The notes beneath the pieces were generated by a model. That model ran no database searches. It was not told the origin of the DNA and was given only the letters and a program-made list of their open reading frames with translations. A stretch of DNA of 64,000 nt from Lachnospiraceae bacterium (GTDB lineage: Bacteria > Bacillota_A > Clostridia > Lachnospirales > Lachnospiraceae): assembly GCA_017416505.1 (NCBI GenBank), contig JAFQCI010000026.1:1-64000 (forward strand), written 5' to 3'. This document shows positions 44,287-53,333 of the stretch, one piece after another. The first letter of the stretch is position 1; every line of letters begins with the position of its first letter. The position numbers and the translations under genes were made by a program.

Positions 44287-45771
44287 TTAATGCATATCAT
44301 TTTTTAATGCATTGGTAATAATCGGTTCACTGGTAAGGTCAACATTTAATTTCTTAAATGTCTTAATGTCTACATCTGATAACATATCCGAAGTATGAAC
44401 CTGACATCCTGATAGTTTTGGTAACTGTTCCATTGCCTTTTTTGCATTCTCATCTTCTAAGGCAGACAATGCAAGGGCAATCAACACTTCATCGGAATGC
44501 AGTCTAGGGTTCTTACTTCCTAAGTATCTGGTCTTTAAATTCTGAATTGGTTCAAAGGCATTTGGTGCAATCAAATGAAGGTCCTCATTGATTCCTCCAA
44601 GGTACTTCAAAGAATTTAACAACAATGCTGCAGAAGCACCTAAAAGCTCTGTCGTTTTTGAAGTAATGATAGTGCCATCCGCCAATTCAATGGCTGCCGT
44701 CGGTACCCCTAGTTCTTCTGCCCGTTTCTTAGCTGCAACCGTAACCTTTCTGTCATCTGTTGTAATCTTAGCCTGTTTCATCAAAAGTTCAATCTTATAA
44801 ATTTCACTTTCAACATTTTCGCCCAATGCCATCTGATTCAGATATTTATAATATCTTCGAATGATTTCCATTCTGGAAGCTTCGGAAACTACTGTATCAT
44901 CTATGATACATTTTCCTGCCATATTAACACCCATATCCGTAGGGGATTTGTATGGATTTTCACCATAAATCTCTTCAAATACAGCATTTAAAACAGGGAA
45001 AATTTCAATGTCCCTATTATAATTTACTGTAGTTACCCCATAGGCTTCAAGATGAAATGGGTCAATCATATTAACATCATTTAAATCTGCCGTAGCTGCT
45101 TCATAGGCAAGATTTACCGGATGTTTTAATGGAATATTCCAGATAGGGAAGGTTTCAAACTTCGCGTAACCTGCCTTAATTCCACGTTTATTCTCGTGGT
45201 AAAGCTGAGAAAGACAGGTCGCCATCTTTCCACTTCCAGGTCCTGGAGCCGTAATGACTACCAGTGGTCTTTGGGTTTCAATATAGTCATTCTTACCGAA
45301 TCCTTCGTCACTGACAATATGTGGCACATTGGTAGGATATCCTTCAATGGCATAATGACGATATACCTTAATTCCCTTCTTCTCTAGTTTTTCCTTAAAG
45401 TCTGCGGCCGCAGCCTGTCCGGAATACATGGTAATTACCACACTGCCCACATATAATCCGCAACTTCTGTATTCTTCAATTAAACGGATAACATCCTTAT
45501 CATAGGTAATTCCTAAATCTTCTCTTTTCTTATTCCGTTCAATGTCTTCTGCACCGATGACAATGACTACTTCTGCCTGTTCTGACAATTGTAACAACAT
45601 CTTTAACTTACTGTCCGGTGCAAAACCAGGCAATACTCTGGAGGCATGAAAATCATCAAATAATTTTCCACCAAATTCCAAATACAGTTTATCCCCGAAT
45701 TTATTAATTCGCTCTTTGATATACTCCGACTGTATTTTTAAATATTTTTCGTTATCAAATCCTGTTTTCAT
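44287..45771 (-). CDS. DUF1846 family protein
   Basis: The product is 494 aa, soluble and full length. The DUF1846 pattern is seen in GFDNEKYLKIQSEYIKERI, LYLEFGGKLFDDFHASRVLPG, TAPGPGSGKMATCLSQLYH, and DVNMIDPFHLEAYG. The glycine-rich GPGSGKMAT segment resembles a phosphate-binding loop, but no ATPase activity is established that I know of. The role is unknown. It stands alone, between the repeat element downstream of the FtsX-type ABC operon and its own terminator. Confidence 0.88.
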   Translation of the reverse strand: MKTGFDNEKYLKIQSEYIKERINKFGDKLYLEFGGKLFDDFHASRVLPGFAPDSKLKMLLQLSEQAEVVIVIGAEDIERNKKREDLGITYDKDVIRLIEEYRSCGLYVGSVVITMYSGQAAAADFKEKLEKKGIKVYRHYAIEGYPTNVPHIVSDEGFGKNDYIETQRPLVVITAPGPGSGKMATCLSQLYHENKRGIKAGYAKFETFPIWNIPLKHPVNLAYEAATADLNDVNMIDPFHLEAYGVTTVNYNRDIEIFPVLNAVFEEIYGENPYKSPTDMGVNMAGKCIIDDTVVSEASRMEIIRRYYKYLNQMALGENVESEIYKIELLMKQAKITTDDRKVTVAAKKRAEELGVPTAAIELADGTIITSKTTELLGASAALLLNSLKYLGGINEDLHLIAPNAFEPIQNLKTRYLGSKNPRLHSDEVLIALALSALEDENAKKAMEQLPKLSGCQVHTSDMLSDVDIKTFKKLNVDLTSEPIITNALKNDMH

Positions 45772-45812
45772 AAATTTCTTCTCTTTTCATTTTTCTTTAC
45801 GTCTTAATTAAT

Positions 45813-46110
45813 GTGATACCATGTTCAAAAGTCATATATTTCATACCCGCATGAAAAAATATAATTTTGAAACCTACAAAACTCAATTATCCACGACGCA
45901 TCCCGGATAAATTAAACTAAACTTTATAATATCATTAGATTTCTCTCCTTGCAAGTCAAAAACAAGAAAAAAATCGAAAAGAACCAGCATTTTATGTTTG
46001 CTGATTCTTTTCTATTTTTCCCTATATTATAATGTTTGAAAAAAAGTATTTTGCCCCATGATACCTGCACATTGCCATAGATTTCGTGTCACCCTTTGAC
46101 ATGGTATCAC
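45813..46110. repeat. About 300-bp element with 16-17-bp terminal inverted repeats
   Basis: GTGATACCATGTTCAAA (45813-45829) and TTTGACATGGTATCAC (46095-46110) are inverted copies that differ by one base. The left 60 bases resemble 1563-1620 (GATACC, then TCAAAAG, then a CATGAAAAA stem tip). The 340-base gap holds no gene. Inside lies the terminator at 45976-46012. A non-coding mobile remnant is possible. Confidence 0.5.
45976..46012 (-). terminator. Terminator of the FtsX-type ABC operon
   Basis: GAAAAGAACCAGCA (45976-45989) and TGCTGATTCTTTTC (45999-46012) pair over 14 bp with one wobble. On the - strand the hairpin runs into GATTTTTTTC. Confidence 0.75.
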
Positions 46111-46111
46111 A

Positions 46112-48457
46112 TTATTCCTCTGCCAGCATCTTCACAGGTTCTAATTTTCTTACCTTGTAAGAATACAGTACTGCTACCATAAATGACAGCAAGGTAATTC
46201 CTATTACAGTAATGAAAATCCATCCCCCCTGAACCGTAAGTTCACTTTTCTTAATTCCACAGATGGAAAGACAAATAGAACATAACGGATTAACGGTATA
46301 GATAGAAAGAATTCCTCCTGCCAACGCTCCGAAAAACATAATTGGCAAATTGGACATTACCGTCTGCATGACAAGTTGTCCTGTGGTGTATCCAATTGCC
46401 TTATAAAGTCCATAGTTTTTCCATTCTCTGATTACCTTTGACTTAATTAACAGCATCACAACAAGGAAAACTACAACCACGGTAATTGCCACGAAAACAA
46501 TACAAATCATCTTCATTGCCATTGTAATACTTCCCAAGGAAGATTCGACAGTTTTTCTATGATCTACGCAACTAGCTTCTGGAAAATAAGAAACAATTTT
46601 CTCATTTAGTTCCTTATAGCCATAGCCCTCTTTACCATCCACATAAACATAGGAAACTTCCGTAGAACCATTTAACCTATCCTCCCCTTCAAAGGAAAGC
46701 AGTGCTTTGATTCCAAGGTTATTTATTTTCTGATCAATTCCTACTACAATATAATCCAGCTTTTCCCCTGTACCTGTAACATAAACCACATCACCAACCT
46801 CTATATCTAACATTTCACTTACTTTAGAAGTTACTACGATTTCATTTTCATATCTTGGTAATCGTCCCTCTATCACCACATCATTTTCAACAATTTCAGG
46901 ATCATTCCATACATCACAGCCAATCGTATTTTTCTTCTCTCCTTTTTCAATGGTAATATCTACAAATTTATAATATTTTACCTGCTTTACTTCTTCCCAG
47001 GTCTGAATTTCATTTCCTGTTTCTTCCATATTTTTCCCTTGTATCAGTACATCGGCTGATTCGATTCCACTCAGTTTCATCAAGGCTGTAGTATCCGTTA
47101 CGAAATTGTCGTAAAGAAAGAATCCCATGCAACTTGCCATGCTTAATATCAAAACAATGCTGAAGATACTAATGCTTTTTAGCTTTTCTCTCACTATGCT
47201 TTTTTCTCCCAATGCTAGAGATAATGGCTGTCTTGTCTTTTCTAAAGGCAGGTAATTTTTCTTAAAATTATGGGTATGAATGCCTCCCCTTAAGGCTTCT
47301 AATACACTGATTTTTCCATAAATCCTTGCAGATAAACAGGTAATGCATAAAGTAACCAATGTAATGCCTGCCACTGAAATCAATGCACATATAAAATCAA
47401 ATCCCTGATTCCACTTTAATCCCATCATAAAGGACTCGATGTTTCCAATAATTCCACCACAGGCATATCCAATTACTAATCCTAATGCTTCTCCAGTAAT
47501 GGTAATAATAAGAATTTCAAACAAAGAACTTACAATCAGTTCCTTTGCAGTATATCCGGAAGCCTGTAAAATACCTATATTTTTAAGATTCTCCTCAATA
47601 AAATTACGGACACTAAATCGTATAATCAGCATGGCAATGACAACCAGTAATACGGCAAATACCAATATAATTCCCATTCCAATATCAGACATCAGTGATA
47701 TACCGCTTTTCATGGATTCCCATGACAGTCCAAGGTTATCTCCACTATTTCCAATTTCACTCCTTAAAATAGAAAGATATTTCTTTTCTGCTTCATCCGG
47801 ACTTCCATTTAATTTCATTTTAAATTCATACCCTTTATAAAAATCCATTTTTCCATCTTTCATGATTTCTTCTAGGTATTCCTCTGTAATATAAATTCGA
47901 TACATCGCGATATTCGTAGGCGAAGAAAACATCGGGTCTTCTGAAAATCCCATAATTTCAAATTCATACTCTTTTTCCCCAAGGGTAAGGTAAAAGGATT
48001 CTCCTATCTCATAAGACTTTGTAACTGCCAGATAATAAGGAAGAATAATAGAATTTTTTATTGGTTTTTTCATATTTTCTGTAGGTATCTTACAGATATT
48101 ACGCTCTTCCTCTATTGCACCAATGATAAATACATATGGCTCTTCTTCCTTATCCTTCTCACCACGATAGTCACCATCTACGTTAAGCAGACAGAAGGAA
48201 GATTCAAACTCTGTAACCTCTTCCTGTGAAGTAAAGATTTCTTCGTACTGCTCAGGAGATGATCCCAAAGCAAAATACATATAATCTGCTGTATTATATT
48301 TTTCATATGCCTTATCAATGACATTTTTGGTATTGGTAAGTACCGTCATACTGATGTATAAAAGCATGGTGGCAAGGGTTACCAGACACATTAATACAAA
48401 TACGTCACTTTTCTTTTTCTTTAAATTGTTCTTTGCAATAAAAAACAAACGATACAT
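46112..48457 (-). CDS. ABC transporter permease, FtsX-type
   Basis: The product is 781 aa with two FtsX domains. One N-terminal helix (about 15-40) is followed by a large outside domain (about 45-250). Three helices follow (about 255-375), then a repeat of the layout: a helix near 410-430, a second outside domain, and three C-terminal helices (about 640-775). It has the MacB/BceB-like permease layout, usually involved in peptide or drug resistance, or lipoprotein release. It starts one base after its ATPase gene. The two-component genes upstream suggest regulated defence against a peptide antibiotic (inference). Confidence 0.87.
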   Translation of the reverse strand: MYRLFFIAKNNLKKKKSDVFVLMCLVTLATMLLYISMTVLTNTKNVIDKAYEKYNTADYMYFALGSSPEQYEEIFTSQEEVTEFESSFCLLNVDGDYRGEKDKEEEPYVFIIGAIEEERNICKIPTENMKKPIKNSIILPYYLAVTKSYEIGESFYLTLGEKEYEFEIMGFSEDPMFSSPTNIAMYRIYITEEYLEEIMKDGKMDFYKGYEFKMKLNGSPDEAEKKYLSILRSEIGNSGDNLGLSWESMKSGISLMSDIGMGIILVFAVLLVVIAMLIIRFSVRNFIEENLKNIGILQASGYTAKELIVSSLFEILIITITGEALGLVIGYACGGIIGNIESFMMGLKWNQGFDFICALISVAGITLVTLCITCLSARIYGKISVLEALRGGIHTHNFKKNYLPLEKTRQPLSLALGEKSIVREKLKSISIFSIVLILSMASCMGFFLYDNFVTDTTALMKLSGIESADVLIQGKNMEETGNEIQTWEEVKQVKYYKFVDITIEKGEKKNTIGCDVWNDPEIVENDVVIEGRLPRYENEIVVTSKVSEMLDIEVGDVVYVTGTGEKLDYIVVGIDQKINNLGIKALLSFEGEDRLNGSTEVSYVYVDGKEGYGYKELNEKIVSYFPEASCVDHRKTVESSLGSITMAMKMICIVFVAITVVVVFLVVMLLIKSKVIREWKNYGLYKAIGYTTGQLVMQTVMSNLPIMFFGALAGGILSIYTVNPLCSICLSICGIKKSELTVQGGWIFITVIGITLLSFMVAVLYSYKVRKLEPVKMLAEE

Positions 48458-48458
48458 A

Positions 48459-49214
48459 TTACCACCCCATTTCTTTTAGAAAGGCACTTAATTTTTCATG
48501 TCGCTCACGATCCTTGCTTACATAACTTCCAAGGTTAAGTTCTCCTGTAATTACGCCATCACTTAAATATAAAATACGGTTTCCTCTTCTTGCTGACTTC
48601 ATATCATGTGTCACCATTACAATGGATTGCCCCTTGTTGTGAAGTTCGGTTAGAATATTTAATACATTTTCTGTATTTTGGGAATTCAAGGCTCCTGTAG
48701 GTTCATCCGCAAATAAAATCTTTGGCTCATTGATAATTCCTCTTACCATTGCTACTCTTTGCTTTTCACCACCGGAAAGCTGTGCCGGAAATTTGTGAAA
48801 GACAGATTCTTCTAATCCTACCTGTAATAATAATTTTTTTGCCCTGTCTGCAACCGCTTTTTTATCTTTATTAGCCAAAAGCCCGCTTACTAAAATATTG
48901 TCTAAGACACTCATGGTATCATTTAGGTAATTTTGCTGAAATACAAATCCACAATTTTTCCTTCGAAACATCGCCAATTTGTCATTACTGTATTTTGAAA
49001 TTTCTTCTCCCTGATAGGAAATACTTCCTAAAGTAGGCCTATCCATTCCGGAAAGAGCATATAAAAGTGTACTTTTTCCAGAACCGGAACTTCCCATAAT
49101 AACTACAAAATCTTTTTGATTCACTTCAATATTTAAGTTTTTTAATACATGTTGTTGTATGCTTCCGTTAGAAAAGGTCTTACAAAGGTCTTTTGCAATT
49201 AATAATGGTTCCAT
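48459..49214 (-). CDS. ABC transporter ATPase (LolD/MacB-type)
   Basis: The product is 251 aa. The Walker A motif is MGSSGSGKST near residue 42, the signature is LSGGEKQRVAM, and Walker B is KILFADEPTGALN, the form typical of the antimicrobial-peptide/MacB branch. The H-loop is VMVTHDMKSA. It pairs with the FtsX-type permease one base downstream. AAAGGAAG precedes the ATG. Upstream lies the 206-bp palindromic element, then the histidine kinase and response regulator. Confidence 0.93.
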   Translation of the reverse strand: MEPLLIAKDLCKTFSNGSIQQHVLKNLNIEVNQKDFVVIMGSSGSGKSTLLYALSGMDRPTLGSISYQGEEISKYSNDKLAMFRRKNCGFVFQQNYLNDTMSVLDNILVSGLLANKDKKAVADRAKKLLLQVGLEESVFHKFPAQLSGGEKQRVAMVRGIINEPKILFADEPTGALNSQNTENVLNILTELHNKGQSIVMVTHDMKSARRGNRILYLSDGVITGELNLGSYVSKDRERHEKLSAFLKEMGW

Positions 49215-49245
49215 AGTGCTTCTTCCTTTCTTGTTTTAACTTTAT

Positions 49246-49451
49246 AGATAATTGTGAAACTATGATATTTTATATGAGAGTGATACAAAAGAAACAAAAC
49301 ATCGCAGGCACGCTCTCGCTGCGTTCGGCTCGTAGCGGTACTAAATTCGCGGCAAGCCGCTCATTAAGTACCGACGGCCGAACAAGCACCTGCTTATGTA
49401 TTTGTTTTTTTGCATCACTTAAGATAAGTTTTGATAGTTTCCCAATTATCT
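49246..49451. repeat. 206-bp near-palindromic intergenic element
   Basis: The outer arms AGATAATTGTGAAACTAT (from 49246) and ATAGTTTCCCAATTATCT (to 49451) match at 17 of 18 positions. Inward, the arms stay similar for about 40 more bases. A GC-rich core follows: GCAGG/CCTGC, GTTCGGC/GCCGAAC, CGGTACT/AGTACCG, and a GCGGC-AA-GCCGC tip (49349-49360). The whole could fold as one cruciform or RNA hairpin. A shortened relative lies at 63385-63450. The rest of the 49215-49679 gap holds no gene. Confidence 0.75.
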
Positions 49452-49679
49452 ATTGCAATCTAATTTGACGTATTGTTTCTCCTTTTTCTCAAATGCAAAA
49501 AGAAAAAGGATGTTTTCTCTTAACACCCTTTATTATAATAACTCATTCTTAATAAGTCTTTTTCTGAATCTTGTTTATTTCTTAATTAATTCTTAAATAT
49601 TAATCTTTCCATTTTTCAATCTGCCATAACGAAAAACGTCATCATTTTTGCAAAATAAAGATTGGAACGTAAAAAAATG

Positions 49680-50915
49680 CTATACCTTTTTTAAAAACAA
49701 TATGGTCACGAATCCGTCTTCATTATAGCAATCCATCCCGCCTTGCATCTGACTCATAAAGTTTTCTGCCAGATAAAGTCCTAAGCCGGAGCCGGATTTT
49801 CCTTTGGTGTTACTTCCACGGTAAAATTTTTCTTTTACCAAAATTAACTCCTCTTGCGGAACTCCCGGACCTTTATCTCTTATGGTAACATAAATTCCAT
49901 TATCTTTTTCTTTAAAGGATACAAAAATAGCAGTTCCTGCATATTTAAAGGAATTATTTATGATATTATCCACTACCTGTTCCAGCCTTAACCTGTCCAT
50001 ATATATAAGACACTCAGGAATGGAATTTTCTAATATAATTTCTCCATAATATTTTAAATCCAGAAGCATTTTTTCTATGCAAAGGGAACTTTCTTCCGTT
50101 ACCTCCACTTTTAATGCCTGTAATTCTTCCAAAGTAGCATGAAACATATTTCCCACAAGATGGTCAATCATTTCTGCCTTATTTGAAATAACCCCTATCT
50201 TTTCTAACATATCAGGATTCTTTTCCTTGACCTGAATCAACTCACAGGTTGCCTTTATGGTAGCAACGGGAGTTTTAATGTCATGGGATAACTCTGCAAC
50301 CAATTCCTTCTTGCTGACATTGGCTGCATATTCGCTTTCTCTGGCACGTTTTAATTCCTCTCTCATAATATCAAAACTTTCTGTAAAAGCACCAAAAAAG
50401 TTATTTCTTTGCATTTTTAGTGGAATTTCCAAATTACCCTTCGCTATCTGGGCACTAAAATATTGAAGTTTCTTAAAAGGCTGTATAAAACTAAAATAAA
50501 TGATAGCAAGAATGATATAGCCAACCAGTAATAAAATAAGACATAAAACCAAAACTTCCCGAAATAGTTGCTCCCGAAGTTTTTGATAAGCATTTCCTTC
50601 TATCTGCCAGGCTATTTTCCCATAGATTTCTCCGTCCTGATAATAATCTAATATCATACTGCCAGACTGCATTAGCTTCGATAGCCTTCCTGCATAATTT
50701 TCATCCTCCAGATAAAGGATTTCACACTGATACAGGGCCTCTATTTCCGCCCTGTCCTTCCCTTGCTCCATCTCTGCTTCAATCAGCCTAAATTGTTCAT
50801 TAAAATATACCATATCTATGGTGGCATTTTCTTCTTTCTTTACCTTTAATGTAATGTTCACTGCCACAATCAGGATAATTAAAGTATAAATTCCGGCGAT
50901 ATAACGTATCTTCAT
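49680..50915 (-). CDS. Membrane sensor histidine kinase
   Basis: The product is 411 aa. Membrane helices at about 7-25 and 120-145 flank a sensor loop of about 90 residues. A HAMP-like linker (about 145-195) leads to the phospho-acceptor His211 in ELSHDIKTPVATIK. The ATPase domain has the N box IINNSFKYAG, the G1 box RDKGPGVPQEE, and the G2 box GSGLGLYLAENF. It starts 18 bases after the response regulator gene, making a standard pair that probably controls the ABC transporter downstream. Confidence 0.93.
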   Translation of the reverse strand: MKIRYIAGIYTLIILIVAVNITLKVKKEENATIDMVYFNEQFRLIEAEMEQGKDRAEIEALYQCEILYLEDENYAGRLSKLMQSGSMILDYYQDGEIYGKIAWQIEGNAYQKLREQLFREVLVLCLILLLVGYIILAIIYFSFIQPFKKLQYFSAQIAKGNLEIPLKMQRNNFFGAFTESFDIMREELKRARESEYAANVSKKELVAELSHDIKTPVATIKATCELIQVKEKNPDMLEKIGVISNKAEMIDHLVGNMFHATLEELQALKVEVTEESSLCIEKMLLDLKYYGEIILENSIPECLIYMDRLRLEQVVDNIINNSFKYAGTAIFVSFKEKDNGIYVTIRDKGPGVPQEELILVKEKFYRGSNTKGKSGSGLGLYLAENFMSQMQGGMDCYNEDGFVTILFLKKV

Positions 50916-50933
50916 AATCGTTCCTTTTCCTTT

Positions 50934-51629
50934 TTACTCATCCAGTTCCAAAATATATCCCGTACCCCATACCGTCTTTATAAATTTCGGTTCATTTGGA
51001 TTTTCTTCTAATTTTTCACGCAGTTTTCGAATATGTACATTTAAAGTTCCATCACTAAAAAAAGCATCTCCCCAAACCATATTAAAAAGCGTTTCCTTTG
51101 TTACAATGGTATTTTTATGTTCAAAAAGACAGGAAAATAATTTGAATTCCTTGGCTTTTAACTGCACCTCTTTTTCTCCGATATATACTTTCATGGTGCC
51201 TTCGTTTAATCTTATATGTCCAGGGTCTTTCATAACAGATGTTTTATTTTCTTTCGTTGCCTGACTGTCCACTCTTTTTAGCATGGCTTTTACTTTGGCT
51301 AGTAAAATACTTAAGGTATAAGGCTTTTTCACATAATCATCCCCACCGATATTTAAAGCCACCAGTACATCCTCATCACTTTGTCTGGCACTAATAAAAA
51401 GAATCGGTATATCAGAAGTTTCCCTGATTTTTTTACATAAGTTAAATCCACTTTCTTCTTGTAAATTAATGTCCAAAAGCAGAATATCTACCGTATGTTC
51501 CTGCATTATTTTTTCGCACTCTTTTGCATTTTCCGCCCATATACAGGAAACATCAAATAACTGAAAATATTCGCAAGTCATCTTCGCTAAATCTATCTCA
51601 TCATCTACAATCAGGCAATTGTAATGCAT
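50934..51629 (-). CDS. OmpR-family response regulator
   Basis: The product is 231 aa. The receiver domain (1-120) has acidic residues DDE near 9-11, the phospho-acceptor Asp53 in ILLLDINLQEESG, and the lysine in DDYVKKPYTLSILLAK. The C-terminal winged helix (about 135-230) is of the OmpR/PhoB type: LKAKEFKLFSCLFEHKN and VHIRKLREKLEENP. GGAGG precedes the ATG. It is first in the kinase operon. Confidence 0.94.
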   Translation of the reverse strand: MHYNCLIVDDEIDLAKMTCEYFQLFDVSCIWAENAKECEKIMQEHTVDILLLDINLQEESGFNLCKKIRETSDIPILFISARQSDEDVLVALNIGGDDYVKKPYTLSILLAKVKAMLKRVDSQATKENKTSVMKDPGHIRLNEGTMKVYIGEKEVQLKAKEFKLFSCLFEHKNTIVTKETLFNMVWGDAFFSDGTLNVHIRKLREKLEENPNEPKFIKTVWGTGYILELDE

Positions 51630-51772
51630 TTTCTTCCCCTCCGTTTCTCAATTTCATATCTAACACTAATATACCATACCTTCCTCATGTTTTTCAATTC
51701 ATTTACTGCCTATCTGTTGCCCTTTCACCCATGAACAATACCCCTTATCTTTCCTTCTTTCACCTCAATGAT

Positions 51773-52411
51773 TCACGACATTTTTTGATAGTCCTGTTTT
51801 ATTATCATTACCTTCGTATAATCACAATAAATGGTCTTTTCCAGTTTCAATCCAAAGTTTTCAAAGTATTTCTTCATATCTTTATTGATAAATTCTCTGT
51901 AAGTTTTGGGTTCCAATAAGTGAACCGGTAAGAATAGTATTTTTTGATACCAGCTCTTTTTCTTTTCCCATTCTGTAATGATGAGTTCTCCATCTTTCTT
52001 TAATACTCTTTTTGCTTCCGATAAAATTGCTCTGGCACATTCCTCTTCCATCTCATGCAATACCAAAGAAATCAAAATTTTATCAAAAGTTTCTTCTTTG
52101 AATTTTAAATTTTGTGCATCCATATATGCTAATTTTAAATTTTTCATTTTTTCTTTTTCAGCCTTATTTTTCGCAATTCTCAACATATCTTTAGAAATAT
52201 CGATTCCTATGACATTACAAGCTGGTCTTCTTTTTGCTATTTTAATGGCATTTATCCCTGTTCCCGTACAAATATCCAAAACCCTATCCCCATTTCTAAT
52301 TCTTCCTATCACCTGTTTTCTCGGACTTTTATCGTAATTTTTAAAATAAAATCCATCTATTACTATGTCATAAATACCAGCAAATATTTTATATATCCAT
52401 GAAGTCTTCAT
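51773..52411 (-). CDS. Class I SAM-dependent methyltransferase (UbiE-like)
   Basis: The product is 212 aa from the ATG at 52411 with AAGGAAGGG eight bases upstream (a GTG at 52420 lies inside that site). The SAM-binding motif I is VLDICTGTGINAIKIA, motif II VIGIDISKDMLRIAK, and motif III region LKKDGELIITEWEKK. It resembles the quinone/small-molecule methyltransferases. The substrate is unknown. It lies just downstream of the isoprenylcysteine-methyltransferase-like gene, so the two may act on related lipophilic substrates (inference). Confidence 0.86.
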   Translation of the reverse strand: MKTSWIYKIFAGIYDIVIDGFYFKNYDKSPRKQVIGRIRNGDRVLDICTGTGINAIKIAKRRPACNVIGIDISKDMLRIAKNKAEKEKMKNLKLAYMDAQNLKFKEETFDKILISLVLHEMEEECARAILSEAKRVLKKDGELIITEWEKKKSWYQKILFLPVHLLEPKTYREFINKDMKKYFENFGLKLEKTIYCDYTKVMIIKQDYQKMS

Positions 52412-52549
52412 CCTATACACCCTTCCTTTTTTAATACACCAAATTTGGCAAAATCATAAATTTTAAAATAGATAACTCTAAATAACAACTTCTATTTCCC
52501 TTAGTGTCACTTTGCATCGATCTTTAAATCTTTTTCTTCACAACACATC

Positions 52550-53125
52550 CTAAAGATACCTTCTTGTCTTTTTCCTATATTCTTCATATGGTTCCCCGAA
52601 TGTAGATAAAAGAAATTTTTCTTCTTCTAAAATCTGAAAATGTATTGCTACCATTCCTAAAAGACTGATGAATACTAAAATAGGATTGAAAAAGACCATC
52701 ATCATTCCTAAAAATACCAAGTCAAATCCTAAAAATGCCGGATTTCTGCTAATTTTATATATTCCCGTAGTAACTAATTTAGTCTTATCTGTGGCAGGAA
52801 TTCCTGCTCTCCAGCTATCCTGCATCGTTACCATGGAAATAATAAAAATAACTGTCCCAAAAGTCGCTAAAATCATTCCTGCTATTCTTATAACGGAAGG
52901 TACCCTACACCAATCTCCATATAAGATACTTCCTACTTCTGTAATTACAATCCATACCAAAAGATTATATGATATTTTCTCGACAACAATGGTTCTTTTC
53001 TTTTTCTTTCCCACACCCAACTGTACCGTCTTGATTCCCTTTCGTTTCTGACCTATTAATTTTGCGAAATATGCAGTATAATAAACTGCTAAAATAATGA
53101 AAGTAATAACTTGATATAAATCCAT
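52550..53125 (-). CDS. Isoprenylcysteine carboxyl methyltransferase (ICMT)-like membrane protein
   Basis: The product is 191 aa from the ATG at 53125 with AGGAGG upstream. It has four to five membrane helices. The C-terminal ICMT pattern is clear: TTGIYKISRNPAFLGFDLVF, then HFQILEEEKFLLSTFGEPYEEY, ending RYL. Bacterial members methylate lipids or other lipophilic molecules using SAM; prenylated proteins are not expected here. It is followed by a soluble methyltransferase gene 138 bases downstream. Confidence 0.85.
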   Translation of the reverse strand: MDLYQVITFIILAVYYTAYFAKLIGQKRKGIKTVQLGVGKKKKRTIVVEKISYNLLVWIVITEVGSILYGDWCRVPSVIRIAGMILATFGTVIFIISMVTMQDSWRAGIPATDKTKLVTTGIYKISRNPAFLGFDLVFLGMMMVFFNPILVFISLLGMVAIHFQILEEEKFLLSTFGEPYEEYRKKTRRYL

Positions 53126-53277
53126 ACATATCCTCCTATACTTTTTGTGTTCCACACTGAAACACACATCAAACAGTTTTCGTTCCAAAATCAATATATG
53201 TTCATCTGTTCATATGTTATCATATTGTTTTTCAATTTGTCAAGAATTTTTTATTGTCATACTTTATTCATAAAAAA

Positions 53278-53315
53278 AAGGAGCTGAATGTTCCTTTTTG
53301 AACAAACAACTCCTT
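53278..53315 (-). terminator. Terminator after the ABC exporter gene
   Basis: AAGGAG...GTTC pairs with GAAC...CTCCTT around a short loop. On the - strand it runs into eight Ts, 18 bases after the exporter stop codon. Confidence 0.85.
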
Positions 53316-53333
53316 CTTCATAAAATATTTTGT

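Noticed and set aside
49300..49400. GC-rich stretch taken as horizontally acquired gene fragment
   Set aside because: It has no open frame with a start signal. Its nested inverted repeats explain it as the core of a palindromic element.
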